Numbered from the stretch's first letter, positions 43,278 to 53,500 are shown. The stretch: DNA of 64,000 nt from Sphingobacterium sp. UBA2700 (GCA_002354335.1 DELI01000029.1:1-64000), one strand, 5' to 3'. Notes: generated by a model from the letters alone, not told the origin. Numbers and translations: made by a program.

Positions 43278-44534
43278 TTAAGATCCGTTTTCACCTATCA
43301 GTTTCTCCGTTTCCAAATATTTCATAATGATCTGCGTAGCCCCAGCACGCGTATGCACATAATTCTTAGCTGATTCTCCCGCCATGTTCAACTTTGCAGG
43401 ATCCTGCAAAGCCGCAAATATGTTGGAAAGCTCCTCCTTGCTGCTGACCGGAAAACCAGCACCCAGTTCCAGCAGATCCATCGCTTCCTTAAACTTCTCA
43501 TACTTCGGACCGAATATCACCGGAATACCGTAAGTAGCGGCCTCCAAGGTATTATGTATTCCCGCACCAAAACCGCCACCAATGTAGGCGATATCGCCAT
43601 AATAATAAAGCGATGACAACATACCAATATTGTCAATAATCAATACCTGCTCTCGAGCAATTTCTTCAGCAGAATAACGCCCGAATTGCGAGAAACGTAA
43701 GGCCGAAGGAAAGAGCTTTAAAAGCTGTGCAATATGTTCATCATGAATTTCATGAGGCGCGATAATCGCTTTCCAATCCTGATATTCGGACAACAAGTCT
43801 TGGATCAGCGCTTCATCAGCTGGCCAGGTGCTTCCCCCGACCAATACCCGCTTATTCGCTACAAATTCTTTAACCGGCTCGATTGCCTTATGCGTCCTCG
43901 GAAGCTCCACCACACGATCAAACCGCGTATCTCCGGCTAGACCCGCTTTGGTGATCCCAATCCACTTCAACATATGCACACTTTCCATATTCTGAGTAAA
44001 GAAAAAGGACACCTTTTTCAAAATCTTACGATAAAACCCTCCATGTCGCTTAAAAAACAATTGTTCCTCCCGAAAGATCGCCGAAATCATCAGTAAACGA
44101 ACTCCACGCTTTTCCAGCGCATCGAAGTAGTGATACCAGTATTCGTACTTCGTGAAGATCGCTAATTTCGGTCGGATCGCGTCCAGAAACTTGCGCGCAT
44201 TACCCGCTGTATCCTCCGGCAAATAGAACACATAATCGGCCAAGGCCGTGTTCTTCCGGATTTCGTAGCCCGATGGCGAAAAAAATGTTACAATTATTTT
44301 TTCAGTAGGATAACGTTGCTTAATCTGCTCCATAACAGATCGCCCCTGCTCAAATTCGCCCAGGGAAGCAAAGTGAAACCAGATGTGTTCCTGACTGGAA
44401 TCAACCGTTTGACTGATCTGCTTCAACAAGCCCTTACGACCCGCAACCCATAGCTTCGCTTTTGCATGAAAAGGCGCAATCAGACGAAGTAATGTGCCGT
44501 AGAGGAATATGCCCAGATCGTAAAGTAAACGCAT
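43278..44534 (-). CDS. kdtA: 3-deoxy-D-manno-octulosonic acid (Kdo) transferase
   Basis: An inner-membrane-anchored glycosyltransferase of about 418 residues that adds Kdo to lipid A precursor in LPS core synthesis. The N-terminal anchor MRLLYDLGIFLYGTLLRLIAPF is followed by WFHFASLGEFEQ, the C-terminal GT-B fold with LVGGSTWPADE, and GGGFGAGIHNTLEAATYGIPVIFGP. I start at the ATG at 44534; the longer TTG frame would begin inside the promoter box. It is divergent from the UDP-sugar genes. Confidence 0.92.
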   Translation of the reverse strand: MRLLYDLGIFLYGTLLRLIAPFHAKAKLWVAGRKGLLKQISQTVDSSQEHIWFHFASLGEFEQGRSVMEQIKQRYPTEKIIVTFFSPSGYEIRKNTALADYVFYLPEDTAGNARKFLDAIRPKLAIFTKYEYWYHYFDALEKRGVRLLMISAIFREEQLFFKRHGGFYRKILKKVSFFFTQNMESVHMLKWIGITKAGLAGDTRFDRVVELPRTHKAIEPVKEFVANKRVLVGGSTWPADEALIQDLLSEYQDWKAIIAPHEIHDEHIAQLLKLFPSALRFSQFGRYSAEEIAREQVLIIDNIGMLSSLYYYGDIAYIGGGFGAGIHNTLEAATYGIPVIFGPKYEKFKEAMDLLELGAGFPVSSKEELSNIFAALQDPAKLNMAGESAKNYVHTRAGATQIIMKYLETEKLIGENGS

Positions 44535-44561
44535 AATATTAAAAGTAATGTTTATCTTCGT

Positions 44562-44569
44562 CAAAGATA
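44562..44569 (-). promoter_or_regulatory. -7 promoter box for kdtA
   Basis: The minus strand reads TATCTTTG, an exact TAnnTTTG match, 27 bases before the chosen ATG. It supports the start at 44534. Confidence 0.5.
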
Positions 44570-44593
44570 TTAAACCTTTTCAAATTCACTATT

Positions 44594-45568
44594 GTGCAAA
44601 AGGATAAGCCCAAACGAATATTGATTACTGGAGCGGCGGGATTCCTAGGCTCTCACCTCTGTGACCACTTTATCAAAGAGGAATTCCACGTAATTGGTAT
44701 GGATAATTTGATAACCGGGGATATCAAAAACATCGAACATCTATTCCACCTCCCCGACTTTGAATTCTATCATCACGATGTAAGCAAATTCGTGCACGTA
44801 CCGGGCGAGCTGCACTACATCTTACACTTTGCATCACCAGCAAGTCCCATCGATTACCTGAAGATACCCATTCAAACCCTCAAAGTAGGATCCCTAGGTA
44901 CGCACAACCTGCTGGGACTGGCAAAGAGCAAGAAAGCACGCATATTAGTCGCCTCCACATCGGAGGTATATGGCGACCCTTTGGTATCTCCGCAATCGGA
45001 AGAATACTGGGGAAATGTAAACCCCGTCGGACCCCGCGGGGTCTACGATGAAGCAAAACGCTTTCAGGAAGCCATGACCATGGCTTATCACAATGCGCAT
45101 TCCTTAGAAACAAGAATAGCAAGGATATTCAACACCTTCGGACCACGCATGCGTCTCAACGACGGTAGAGCATTGCCAACCTTCATTTCGCAGGCTTTGC
45201 AAGGCAAAGATTTGACCGTCTTTGGAAACGGCATGCAAACGCGTTCTTTTTGCTACGTCACAGATCAAATTGAGGGCATCTGCAAGCTCCTCCTTAGCGA
45301 TTACCCGCTACCGGTAAACATTGGAAATCCAGATGAGATGACACTCTTGGACATGGCCAAGGAGATCATCGACCTCACAAATAGCTCTTCAAAGATTGTT
45401 TTTGAAGAACTACCGATCGACGATCCTAAGCAGCGGAGACCCGACATTCGAAAAGCCAAAGAATTGCTCAACTGGGAACCCAAAGTGGGCAGACGAGAAG
45501 GGCTGGAGAAAACAATAGCCTATTACAAGACATTATTTAACGATCAACAGTATAAACTTAGCACATAA
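44594..45568 (+). CDS. UDP-glucuronic acid decarboxylase (UXS-type SDR)
   Basis: An extended short-chain dehydrogenase of 324 residues, expected to convert UDP-glucuronate to UDP-xylose. The NAD-binding motif is [10 protein letters not shown] (about 14-23), the catalytic YDEAKRF (Tyr-x3-Lys) is present, and [10 protein letters not shown] is typical for UXS. The start is GTG; no upstream ATG exists and the first internal ATG would remove the nucleotide-binding motif. It ends 8 bp before galE, so the two form an operon feeding surface polysaccharide synthesis. A 4,6-dehydratase is a less likely alternative. Confidence 0.85.
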   Translation: MQKDKPKRILITGAAGFLGSHLCDHFIKEEFHVIGMDNLITGDIKNIEHLFHLPDFEFYHHDVSKFVHVPGELHYILHFASPASPIDYLKIPIQTLKVGSLGTHNLLGLAKSKKARILVASTSEVYGDPLVSPQSEEYWGNVNPVGPRGVYDEAKRFQEAMTMAYHNAHSLETRIARIFNTFGPRMRLNDGRALPTFISQALQGKDLTVFGNGMQTRSFCYVTDQIEGICKLLLSDYPLPVNIGNPDEMTLLDMAKEIIDLTNSSSKIVFEELPIDDPKQRRPDIRKAKELLNWEPKVGRREGLEKTIAYYKTLFNDQQYKLST

Positions 45569-45576
45569 TAAAGCAT

Positions 45577-46602
45577 ATGAGTAAAATATTAGTAACCGGA
45601 GGAACGGGATTCATTGGATCGCACACCGTAGTAGAATTGCACAACGCAGGCTATACCCCTGTTTTAATCGACAATCTGTCCAATTCGAATATCAGGATCT
45701 TAGATCAGATCGAGAAAATTATTGGCGTGAAACCCGAGTTTCACCAATTTGACCTATGCGATACGGCTAAAGTAAACGAATTTGTCGCTTCAAATCCGGA
45801 TATCAAAGGTATCATTCATTTTGCCGCATCTAAAGCGGTAGGCGAGTCGGTACAAGATCCGTTGAAGTATTATCATAACAACTTCTACTCGTTAATCAAC
45901 TTGTTAGAAGCTTATCGCCAAAAACCGATCAACTTCGTATTTTCATCCAGCTGTACCGTCTATGGCGAGCCGGATGTATTACCGGTGAACGAAGCTGCAC
46001 CGGTAAAACGCGCAACCTCTCCGTACGGAAACACCAAACAAATCGCCGAAGAGATTCTACAAGAGTCTGCAAGCGCATATGACAACTACCAAGTAATCGC
46101 TCTTCGCTACTTCAACCCGGTGGGAGCACATGAATCAGCACTGATCGGCGAATTGCCAATCGGAGTACCACAGAACTTATTACCATTCATTACGCAGACA
46201 GCCATCGGAAAACGCGAAAAATTAACGGTATTTGGCGATGACTATGAAACGCCGGACGGTTCTGCAGTACGCGATTATATCCACGTGGTCGACCTAGCAA
46301 AAGCACACGTAGCAGCCATCAAATTATTGGAAAAAGGAAATCCAAACGGCAACTACGATGTATTTAATGTGGGTACAGGAAATGGCTATTCAGTATTAGA
46401 AGCTATCGCAGCTTTCGAAAAAGCCTCAGGCCAAAAACTAAACTACGTAATCGGTCCGCGTCGCGAAGGTGATATCATCAAAGTATGGGGCGATGTAACC
46501 AAATCAACCAATGAATTAGGCTGGAAAGCGGAGCTGGGAATCGAAGAAATGATGGCTTCAGCATGGGCATGGGAGAAATATTTATCGGAAAACACGTTGT
46601 AG
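45577..46602 (+). CDS. galE: UDP-glucose 4-epimerase
   Basis: Interconverts UDP-glucose and UDP-galactose; 341 residues. The NAD motif is GGTGFIGSHT (about 7-16). The catalytic YGNTK gives the Tyr-x3-Lys pair. SSSCTVYGEPD and RYFNPVGAHESALIGE are hallmark GalE segments. It lies 8 bp after the UDP-glucuronate decarboxylase. Its stop codon TAG is the first unit of a six-fold heptamer repeat array, an oddity shared with two other genes in this window. Confidence 0.94.
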   Translation: MSKILVTGGTGFIGSHTVVELHNAGYTPVLIDNLSNSNIRILDQIEKIIGVKPEFHQFDLCDTAKVNEFVASNPDIKGIIHFAASKAVGESVQDPLKYYHNNFYSLINLLEAYRQKPINFVFSSSCTVYGEPDVLPVNEAAPVKRATSPYGNTKQIAEEILQESASAYDNYQVIALRYFNPVGAHESALIGELPIGVPQNLLPFITQTAIGKREKLTVFGDDYETPDGSAVRDYIHVVDLAKAHVAAIKLLEKGNPNGNYDVFNVGTGNGYSVLEAIAAFEKASGQKLNYVIGPRREGDIIKVWGDVTKSTNELGWKAELGIEEMMASAWAWEKYLSENTL

Positions 46603-46655
46603 TAGTTAGTGCTTAGTAGTTAGTAATTAGTACTTAGTAGTTAGACCTATAGCGG
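46600..46655 (+). repeat. Solo end of the heptamer repeat family (element C)
   Basis: Six units (TAGTAGT TAGTGCT TAGTAGT TAGTAAT TAGTACT TAGTAGT) are followed by TAGACCT ATAGCGG, the same order as the ends of elements A and B. The first TAG is the galE stop codon. No second inverted end or core follows, so this is a solo end or decayed copy. Confidence 0.8.
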
Positions 46656-46671
46656 GTTACATAAGGATATA

Positions 46672-46703
46672 AAAAAGGCTAGGACATTCGTTCTAGCCTT
46701 TTT
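46672..46703 (+). terminator. Intrinsic terminator of the UXS-galE operon
   Basis: A perfect 11-bp stem, AAAAAGGCTAG / CTAGCCTTTTT, with a 10-base loop, 17 bp after the heptamer array. Confidence 0.88.
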
Positions 46704-46759
46704 GTTTACTCTTTTCTGGGCAATGGCAAGCTCGATCTTTCATCGGGACTGCTTCGGCA

Positions 46760-46849
46760 TAAACCCCTTGTAAAGCCCTTTCAAACCCAATGCATAACCC
46801 TTTTAAACCCGTCTGGAAAGGGCTATGTATTGGGTTTGATTTGGGTAAG
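46760..46849. repeat. 11-bp-phased inverted repeat array, copy 3
   Basis: The left units carry CCC every 10-12 bases (ACCCCTTGTAA, AGCCCTTTCAA, ACCCAATGCATA, ACCCTTTTAA). The centre is ACCCGTCTGGAAAGGGC, and the right half has GGGTTTGATTT GGGT. The array lies in the 340-bp gap between convergent galE and DUF983, which otherwise holds only the heptamer array and two terminators. Confidence 0.75.
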
Positions 46850-46889
46850 AAAATTGATTGACTGCTTGGAGCTAGGATGTTCTCCATAC

Positions 46890-46919
46890 AAAGGGGCTTC
46901 CTATACGGAAAGCCCCTTT
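46890..46919 (-). terminator. Intrinsic terminator of the DUF983 gene
   Basis: AAAGGGGCTT pairs with AAGCCCCTTT across a 10-base loop; U-rich on the minus-strand side. It lies 23 bp after the DUF983 stop. Confidence 0.8.
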
Positions 46920-46942
46920 AAAAAATCTAAAAATTAAGCTTA

Positions 46943-47383
46943 TTACTTCTGATCGAAATTTTTAACTTCTTGATATATTTTGGGGTTGAATTTGAATTGT
47001 GGAGTCATCCAATACAACAAAATAATCCTTGAATAGCGGTTGTTGAACGGCGCAAAAATCAGGGTTGCCGCCAATGCCACAATAACATATAACCAAGGAC
47101 TCTCCATATTTCCTGTAATGAGGTATGTTGCTACGCAGGATGCGACCAGCTCGGCTACGCTCATGGCATAGCTAATGTACATCGCTACATAGAAATAGCC
47201 CGGCTCCTTTTCAAATTTCAAGTCGCAGGCAGGGCATTTCACATTCATTTTCGCCGATTTAAAGCTCAATAAAGAACCCTTAAACATATTACCGGTTCTG
47301 CATCGTGGGCATTTGCCGTCGATTGCACTTTTTATTTCTGAGGGGATTTGATAGTTAGTCTCCATTTTTGCATTTACTTCCAT
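46943..47383 (-). CDS. DUF983 family membrane protein
   Basis: A 146-residue inner-membrane protein. The N-terminal zinc ribbon has CPRC (about 25-28) and CPAC (about 50-53). Two hydrophobic segments follow (about 65-87 and 95-112). The family function is unknown; some members sit near heme-copper oxidase genes, which is not the case here. The frame overlaps the 3' end of the AraC gene by 10 bp; the Met at 47365 is an alternative, non-overlapping start. Translational coupling with the regulator is likely. Confidence 0.82.
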   Translation of the reverse strand: MEVNAKMETNYQIPSEIKSAIDGKCPRCRTGNMFKGSLLSFKSAKMNVKCPACDLKFEKEPGYFYVAMYISYAMSVAELVASCVATYLITGNMESPWLYVIVALAATLIFAPFNNRYSRIILLYWMTPQFKFNPKIYQEVKNFDQK

Positions 47384-48234
47384 TGTGATTTCCTAAATTC
47401 TTCGGGGGTCATCCCAGCTACCTTTTTAAAAAATTTGGTGAAATAGGAGTTGTCGCTAAACTGTAACTCATAAGCCACCTGTGATATCGTCCAGTCAGGC
47501 AAAATTAGTAAGCGTTTTGCCTCTAAATGTATTCTATTGCGAATGACCTCGCCAGCTTGCAAGCCTAAATATTCCTTGCAGACACCGTTGAGGTGATTGG
47601 GTGTGACAAATAATAACTCAGCGTATTCCTTCGGCAGGTGCAAGTCCTTATAGCGCATATCGACCAGCGCAATAAAGTTCTTGATCAGCACCATTTGATA
47701 GTCCATCGTTTTCGTCGGAAAACTCGGCATGTAATCCTGCTCCAATTTCAATAAAATATAGAGCAATAAAGACTTCTTTAGATCGTCTTCTGCAGGTCCA
47801 TTCTTCAAACCGACCAGCTGTTCAAATAAAGGTACAACCTGCTTTAAAGTTTCCTCCGTTAATGAAAAAACCGAGTCGTTCAGCGTCGAGAATATCGACA
47901 AGTTTTCAATATAGTCGGGACGAAGCAACAGCGATTTAAAATAGTCTATATCGAAATTGATGATATAGCCCTGCATATTGCCGTCGAACATCCAGGAATG
48001 TACCTGCCCCGGTCCCATGCAATAGACCTGGCCTATAGAAACGGGATACGTTTTAAAGTCGATTTCATGCGAACCCGATCCTTCCAGGAAAAGTACCAAA
48101 TGGTAAAAATTATGCCTATGTGGAAATACGAGGTTCCTATTGTTCAGCAAATATACGTCTAAGCGATCCGCAAGAAGGTGTTTATCCTCCTTGTAGGAAA
48201 CCGTACATTGCTCTATAACAGGTATCTTTGCCAT
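47374..48234 (-). CDS. AraC family transcriptional regulator
   Basis: A 286-residue activator. The N-terminal cupin ligand-binding domain (about 10-150) has FPHRHNFYHLVLFLEGSGSHEIDF. The C-terminal double helix-turn-helix (about 185-283) ends with the family signature ISQVAYELQFSDNSYFTKFFKKVAGMTPEEFR. The start is the ATG at 48234; the longer TTG frame would begin within the -7 box. Target genes may include the downstream DUF983 gene or the divergent phosphoesterase operon; an inverted TAGCTAAT repeat lies between them. Confidence 0.9.
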   Translation of the reverse strand: MAKIPVIEQCTVSYKEDKHLLADRLDVYLLNNRNLVFPHRHNFYHLVLFLEGSGSHEIDFKTYPVSIGQVYCMGPGQVHSWMFDGNMQGYIINFDIDYFKSLLLRPDYIENLSIFSTLNDSVFSLTEETLKQVVPLFEQLVGLKNGPAEDDLKKSLLLYILLKLEQDYMPSFPTKTMDYQMVLIKNFIALVDMRYKDLHLPKEYAELLFVTPNHLNGVCKEYLGLQAGEVIRNRIHLEAKRLLILPDWTISQVAYELQFSDNSYFTKFFKKVAGMTPEEFRKSQWK

Positions 48235-48240
48235 ACAACA

Positions 48241-48248
48241 CAAAGTTA
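48241..48248 (-). promoter_or_regulatory. -7 promoter box for the AraC gene
   Basis: The minus strand reads TAACTTTG, an exact TAnnTTTG match, ending six bases before the ATG; a leaderless transcript is predicted. A TTG lies 15 bases upstream. Confidence 0.5.
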
Positions 48249-48348
48249 GGCAATTACTACCATCAAGTGTGGTAATAAAACATTTCTTAATGGTGTTTTT
48301 TACTTATTCGATAAAATTGTCTAGCAAATAATACCATAAAAATCCCGA

Positions 48349-48379
48349 TAGCTAATTAATACCGACCACTCATTAGCTA
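48349..48379. promoter_or_regulatory. Inverted repeat between divergent AraC and phosphoesterase genes
   Basis: TAGCTAAT and ATTAGCTA, perfect 8-bp arms with a 15-base spacer, in the middle of the 235-bp divergent region. Possible AraC-type operator; unproven. Confidence 0.35.
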
Positions 48380-48442
48380 AGATATGTCTATCATATTCGC
48401 GTAATAATAAACCGTCAATTACGGCTTTGAGTTATATTATTT

Positions 48443-48450
48443 TACTTTTG
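48443..48450 (+). promoter_or_regulatory. -7 promoter box for the phosphoesterase gene
   Basis: TACTTTTG, an exact TAnnTTTG match, 19 bases before the ATG at 48470. The nearest TTTG is too close (13 bases) to be a standard -33. Confidence 0.4.
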
Positions 48451-48469
48451 CGTTCAAATAGTCAGTAAA

Positions 48470-49279
48470 ATGAGAGTAAGACATTCCTTTTGGTTTCTCC
48501 TGTTAGGAGCCATACTAATCAGCGGTTGTGAGATGTTCGATGTGCACCCTTATGACGGCGATATCAAAGGCAAACGCGACATCAACCCCCGCAATATACA
48601 ACGCATTGAAGAAGAGACGCAGGATAAAGATACCATTCGCTATGCGTTAATCAGCGATTCTCAACGCTGGTATGATGAGCTTGATGATTTTGTAGATTTT
48701 GCGAACAAGCGGAATGATTTAGATTTTATAATCCATGCGGGCGATCTAACTGACTTTGGCGTTACTAAGGAGTTTTTATTGCAGCGGGACATTCTTGAGG
48801 GTTTGCATAGACCCTATGTGGCGCTGATTGGTAATCACGATGTTCTTGCCAATGGTGATGATATCTTTCGTATTGTTTTCGGCCCCTTGAACTTCAGCTT
48901 TATCGCTGGGCGAACGAAGTTCGTATGTTTAAATACAAACGCCCTAGAGTCTGATTACTCCAATCCGATCCCTGATTTTTCATTTATCCAAGCCGAACGC
49001 GATGCTGATCGGGACAAATTTGACAAAACCGTTTTTGTCATGCATGCGAAGCCTACTTCCGAGCAGTTTAACAACAATGTAAAGGATGTTTTCCAATACA
49101 GCATCAAGCTATACCCAAACCTGCTTTATGCAAATCATGGGCATGACCACCGTTATCAGAATGAGGACATCTTTCATGACGGCATCACTTATTACGGAAC
49201 GCCGAATATAGGAAAACGCCAATTTCTACTTTTCACGATTACCAAGAACAGCTACAGCCATGAAATCATCTCTTTTTAA
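48470..49279 (+). CDS. Calcineurin-like metallophosphoesterase lipoprotein
   Basis: A 269-residue lipoprotein (lipobox ILISGC, Cys about 20). The metallophosphatase motifs in order are LISDSQRW (Asp; the usual DxH is replaced by DSQ), HAGDLTDFG, IGNHDVL, MHAKP and NHGHDH. The metal site looks mostly intact apart from the first motif. The substrate could be a phosphodiester or nucleotide in the periplasm or at the surface. Its 3' end overlaps the next gene by 20 bp, so the two are co-translated. Confidence 0.85.
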   Translation: MRVRHSFWFLLLGAILISGCEMFDVHPYDGDIKGKRDINPRNIQRIEEETQDKDTIRYALISDSQRWYDELDDFVDFANKRNDLDFIIHAGDLTDFGVTKEFLLQRDILEGLHRPYVALIGNHDVLANGDDIFRIVFGPLNFSFIAGRTKFVCLNTNALESDYSNPIPDFSFIQAERDADRDKFDKTVFVMHAKPTSEQFNNNVKDVFQYSIKLYPNLLYANHGHDHRYQNEDIFHDGITYYGTPNIGKRQFLLFTITKNSYSHEIISF

Positions 49280-49937
49280 CGGTAAATTCTTCGCTCCAAT
49301 TTTCATTTTACTGTTCTGGTCAAGTTTCGCATCAGCCTCAGTAAAAGATACCGTTATCCACGACTCAACAGGTCGAGCCATTAAGAAAACACGTCAATTA
49401 AAAAAAACAGCCTTTACTTTGGTTCCTTCGACTTATATCACGCAGTTTGCTGGGTCGATTGGTTTGATATCTGTCGGTGCCGGTTGGGATTACGGACGTA
49501 GAGATCAATGGGCTACCGAGTTTATGGCAGGTATTGTTCCTCGTTATGATACTGATCGCGCAAAAGTTACTCTTACCCTTCGACAAACCTATACGCCTTG
49601 GAGCATCCCGATTAACAAGCATTTCAACTACCAGCCTTTACGTACCGGCCTGTACATCAACACCATGATCGGGAACCAATTCTGGTTCAATGCACCCGAT
49701 CGATACCCCGGCGACTATTACACCTTCTCGACAAAATTGCGCTTCAACGCATTTATAGGGCAGGAAATTACCTATAAGATCCCGTCGGACAACTTCTACT
49801 TTGAAGGCATCAAATTCTATTACGACCTGCATACCAATGATCTGATGCTGATCAGCAGGATACAAAATCGATATTTAAAAGGGCAGGACTACCTGGGTTT
49901 AGCACTCGGATTAAAACTTCAGATTAGAAGGCGTTAA
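49260..49937 (+). CDS. Outer-membrane protein of unknown function
   Basis: A 225-residue protein with signal peptide MKSSLFNGKFFAPIFILLFWSSFASAS. Alternating aromatic strands and a basic C-terminus (GLALGLKLQIRRR) suggest a small beta-barrel. It overlaps the phosphoesterase gene by 20 bp, implying a functional pair at the outer membrane. Not recognised further. Confidence 0.72.
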   Translation: MKSSLFNGKFFAPIFILLFWSSFASASVKDTVIHDSTGRAIKKTRQLKKTAFTLVPSTYITQFAGSIGLISVGAGWDYGRRDQWATEFMAGIVPRYDTDRAKVTLTLRQTYTPWSIPINKHFNYQPLRTGLYINTMIGNQFWFNAPDRYPGDYYTFSTKLRFNAFIGQEITYKIPSDNFYFEGIKFYYDLHTNDLMLISRIQNRYLKGQDYLGLALGLKLQIRRR

Positions 49938-49958
49938 AAATATTCTGTATTTTTAAAA

Positions 49959-50501
49959 ATGTCATTATACAAAGATCAAACCCTGAAGGAAGCTGTCCTT
50001 AATCTTCCGCAGAAAGAGAAGGACAAATTGTTGATCCGACTGATCAACAAGGACAAGATGCTGGTCAAACAGCTTCATTATGAACTTTTGGAGGATGAGA
50101 TGGATCTGGAAGACCGCATCAATGATCTGAAAAATCGGCTAGATCGACATTTTGAGCTAGCGCAAGCGTCTATCAAGAACCTGCCGATGTATAGTAATTA
50201 CAAACAACTGCACGCTTATTTACGTCAAGCCTCGGGTCTGGTGAATGAGCATGAGAAAATTACAAAGGATAAATTTAGTGTGGTCGAGTGCAGGCTGATT
50301 ATCCTGGAAGATGCGTTCGACCTTTTCCCCCGCCTCTTCGAACCCTCGGCATTAGCGCCCGCATTGAAGTTACATAAATACATACAGGGACGTATCAAAA
50401 ATGCGATGACTTCCTTTGACAAACTGCATGAGGATCTGCAATTTGACCTACAAGATCAAATGACCCGCGTAATAGACTTTGCCCAGGAGCACCGCCTATA
50501 G
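49959..50501 (+). CDS. Conserved-looking helical protein of unknown function
   Basis: A 180-residue, highly charged, all-helical cytoplasmic protein without signal peptide or cysteine clusters. Likely coiled-coil segments lie at about 45-75 and 95-115. No domain is recognised. It lies 21 bp after the outer-membrane gene and before mfd, so it could belong to either unit; mfd has its own promoter box. Confidence 0.65.
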   Translation: MSLYKDQTLKEAVLNLPQKEKDKLLIRLINKDKMLVKQLHYELLEDEMDLEDRINDLKNRLDRHFELAQASIKNLPMYSNYKQLHAYLRQASGLVNEHEKITKDKFSVVECRLIILEDAFDLFPRLFEPSALAPALKLHKYIQGRIKNAMTSFDKLHEDLQFDLQDQMTRVIDFAQEHRL

Positions 50502-50527
50502 CGTCGGTAGCAAAACATAAATTTTTG

Positions 50528-50535
50528 TAACTTTG
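50528..50535 (+). promoter_or_regulatory. -7 promoter box for mfd
   Basis: TAACTTTG, an exact TAnnTTTG match, 17 bases before the GTG start at 50553. Confidence 0.5.
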
Positions 50536-50552
50536 CAAAAATATTCTCACAC

Positions 50553-53500
50553 GTGAACATCCAAGACCTCTTAGAAAAATACAGTCAATCCGAACAAGTT
50601 CATTCCATCAAGGAAAATTTACAAGCTCGAAATCCTAAGATTCAGCTAAAAGGGCTTATCGGTTCTTCCGATGCCATGCTTGCCGCAGCCTTATATGCGG
50701 AAGAAAAAAGGATGAACGTCTTTGTTCTCCCCAATCATGAGGATGCTTCCTTCTTTTTGAGCGACCTGGAAAGTCTGTTTGATAAGCAGATCCTATTTTT
50801 CCCCGCTTCCTACAAGAAAGCTTTCGATATCAGCATTATCGATAGTGCGCATGTTTTGCAACGTGCCGAGACGCTAAGCTCCTTGAACCATAACTCGGAA
50901 TTACCGCGAATTGTGGTTACTTATCCGGAAGCGATTTCAGAGAAAGTGATCAACAGGCAGGACTTGGAAAAGAACACGCTGGAGATTACGCAGAATATTA
51001 AACTCAGCATTGATTTCATCAATGAGTTCCTCTATGAATACGATTTCGAACGAGTAGATTTCGTTTATGAACCTGGGCAGTTTGCCATTCGCGGTGGAAT
51101 CGTGGATATTTTCTCCTTCTCCAATGACCTTCCCTATCGTATTGAGTTCTTTGGTGATGAGATTGAAAGTATCCGGACCTTCGATATCGAATCTCAACTT
51201 TCGGTCAGCAAAATACATACGGTTACTATCGTGCCGAATGTTCAGGCTAAGTTTCTATCGGCCAATCATATTTCGTTATTGGAATACATAGACAAGAACG
51301 CCATCATATGGGTAAAGGATGTGCAGTATAGCTTAGACATCATTAAAGAAGGCTATCATGGTGCTTCCAAATTCTGGAAGGCGCTTTCGGAACAGGATAT
51401 ACAACGCAATCCCGACTGGATAGATCCCCGTTTTACCTTTACCGATGAGAAGAATTTTGCAGCCATGCTGTTCGAATTTCCGATCATCGAATTTGGGAAG
51501 CAGTTTTACTATAAAGCCGATCATACGATTAGCTTCGACATACATCCGCAGCCATCTTTCAATAAGGATTTCAATTTATTGATTCATAATTTCCATGAAA
51601 ATGAGAAGAATGCGATCAAGAACCTGATCTTCTCTGATTCGACCAAGCAAATCGAACGTATCTATGCCATCTTGGACGATTTGGACAAGACCATTAGCTT
51701 TACGCCGGTTTACAAAGCTTTGCGCGAAGGATTCCGTGATGATGAGCAAAAGTTGGCATGTTATACTGATCATCAAATCTTTGATCGCTATTATAAATAT
51801 AAACGCCGCAAAGGCTATGAGCGTTCGCAAGCGATTACCTTAAAAGAGCTGAGCGAACTGAAACCAGGCGATTACATTACCCATATTGACCATGGAGTCG
51901 GTAAATATGCAGGTTTGGAAAAGATTGATGTGAACGGCAAGACCCAAGAGATGATTCGCTTGATCTATGCAGACAATGACTTGCTTTATGTCAATATCAA
52001 CTCCCTAAACCGTATCTCCAAGTACTCCGGGAAAGAAGGCACTGTTCCGAAGATGAATAAACTAGGGACAGATGCTTGGGAAAAACTGAAGAAAACAACG
52101 AAGAGGAAGGTTAAGGATATTGCCCGCGACCTGATTCAATTATACGCCAAGCGTAAGGCCCAAACCGGGAATGCGTTTAGCCCCGACACCTACTTGCAGC
52201 GCGAGCTGGAGGCTTCCTTTATTTATGAAGACACTCCTGACCAGGAAAAGGCTACCAACGATGTCAAGAAGGATATGGAGTCTCCACATCCGATGGATAG
52301 ATTGGTCTGTGGGGATGTTGGTTTCGGCAAGACGGAGGTGGCAATACGCGCCGCGTTTAAAGCGGTTGCCGATAGTAAGCAGGTTGCTGTATTGGTTCCG
52401 ACGACCATCCTTGCCCTGCAACATTACAGGACGTTCTCTGAGCGCTTGAAAGGATTGCCGGCTAACATTGACTACATCAACCGTTTTAAGTCTTCAAAAC
52501 AGATTAAAGACAGCTTAAAACGCTTGGAAGAAGGCAAGATCGATATCATCATCGGTACGCATCGATTGGTAAGCAAAGATGTGAAGTTTAAGGACTTGGG
52601 ACTGATGATTATTGATGAGGAGCAGAAATTCGGCGTTTCGGTGAAAGAGAAGCTGAAGGTGATGCGCGCCAATGTGGATTCATTGACATTGACGGCTACT
52701 CCCATTCCTCGAACCCTGCACTTCTCACTGATGGGTGCTCGCGATTTGAGCATTATCTCCACGCCACCACCAAACAGGCAGCCCGTGCAAACGGAACTGC
52801 ATGTTTTTAACGATGCTTTGATCAAGGAGGCTGTAAGTTATGAGCTAGATCGTGGCGGACAGGTCTTCTTTATCCACAACCGTGTTGCTGACCTTCCGCA
52901 ACTAGGCCTGCTTATTCGTAAGCTGGTACCCGGAGCAAGAGTCGGTATAGCACATGGACAGCTTGAAGGCGATGAACTGGAGGATGTGATGTTAAAATTC
53001 ATCAACCATGACTACGATGTGCTGATTGCAACAACCATTATCGAAGCAGGCCTGGACATCCCGAATGCGAATACGATTATCATCAACCAGGCGCATATGT
53101 TCGGCTTGAGCGATCTGCACCAGATGCGCGGACGAGTGGGACGCTCCAACAAAAAGGCATTCTGTTATTTATTGAGCCCACCATTATCGACATTAACGAA
53201 CGAGGCCTACAAACGCCTTTCGGCAATTGAAGAGTTTTCGGAACTGGGATCGGGCTTTAATGTGGCGATGCGCGACTTGGATATCCGTGGTTCCGGTAAC
53301 CTATTGGGTGCGGAGCAGTCTGGATTTATTGCAGAGATCGGGTTCGAGATGTATAATAAGATATTGGACGAAGCCGTACAGGAGCTGAAAGACGATGAGT
53401 TCGGCGACCTCTTTGCAGACGATAAGGATAGAAAGTATGTGACTTTTACACAGATAGATACCGATTTGGAAGTACTGATCCCGGATGAGTATGTGACGAA

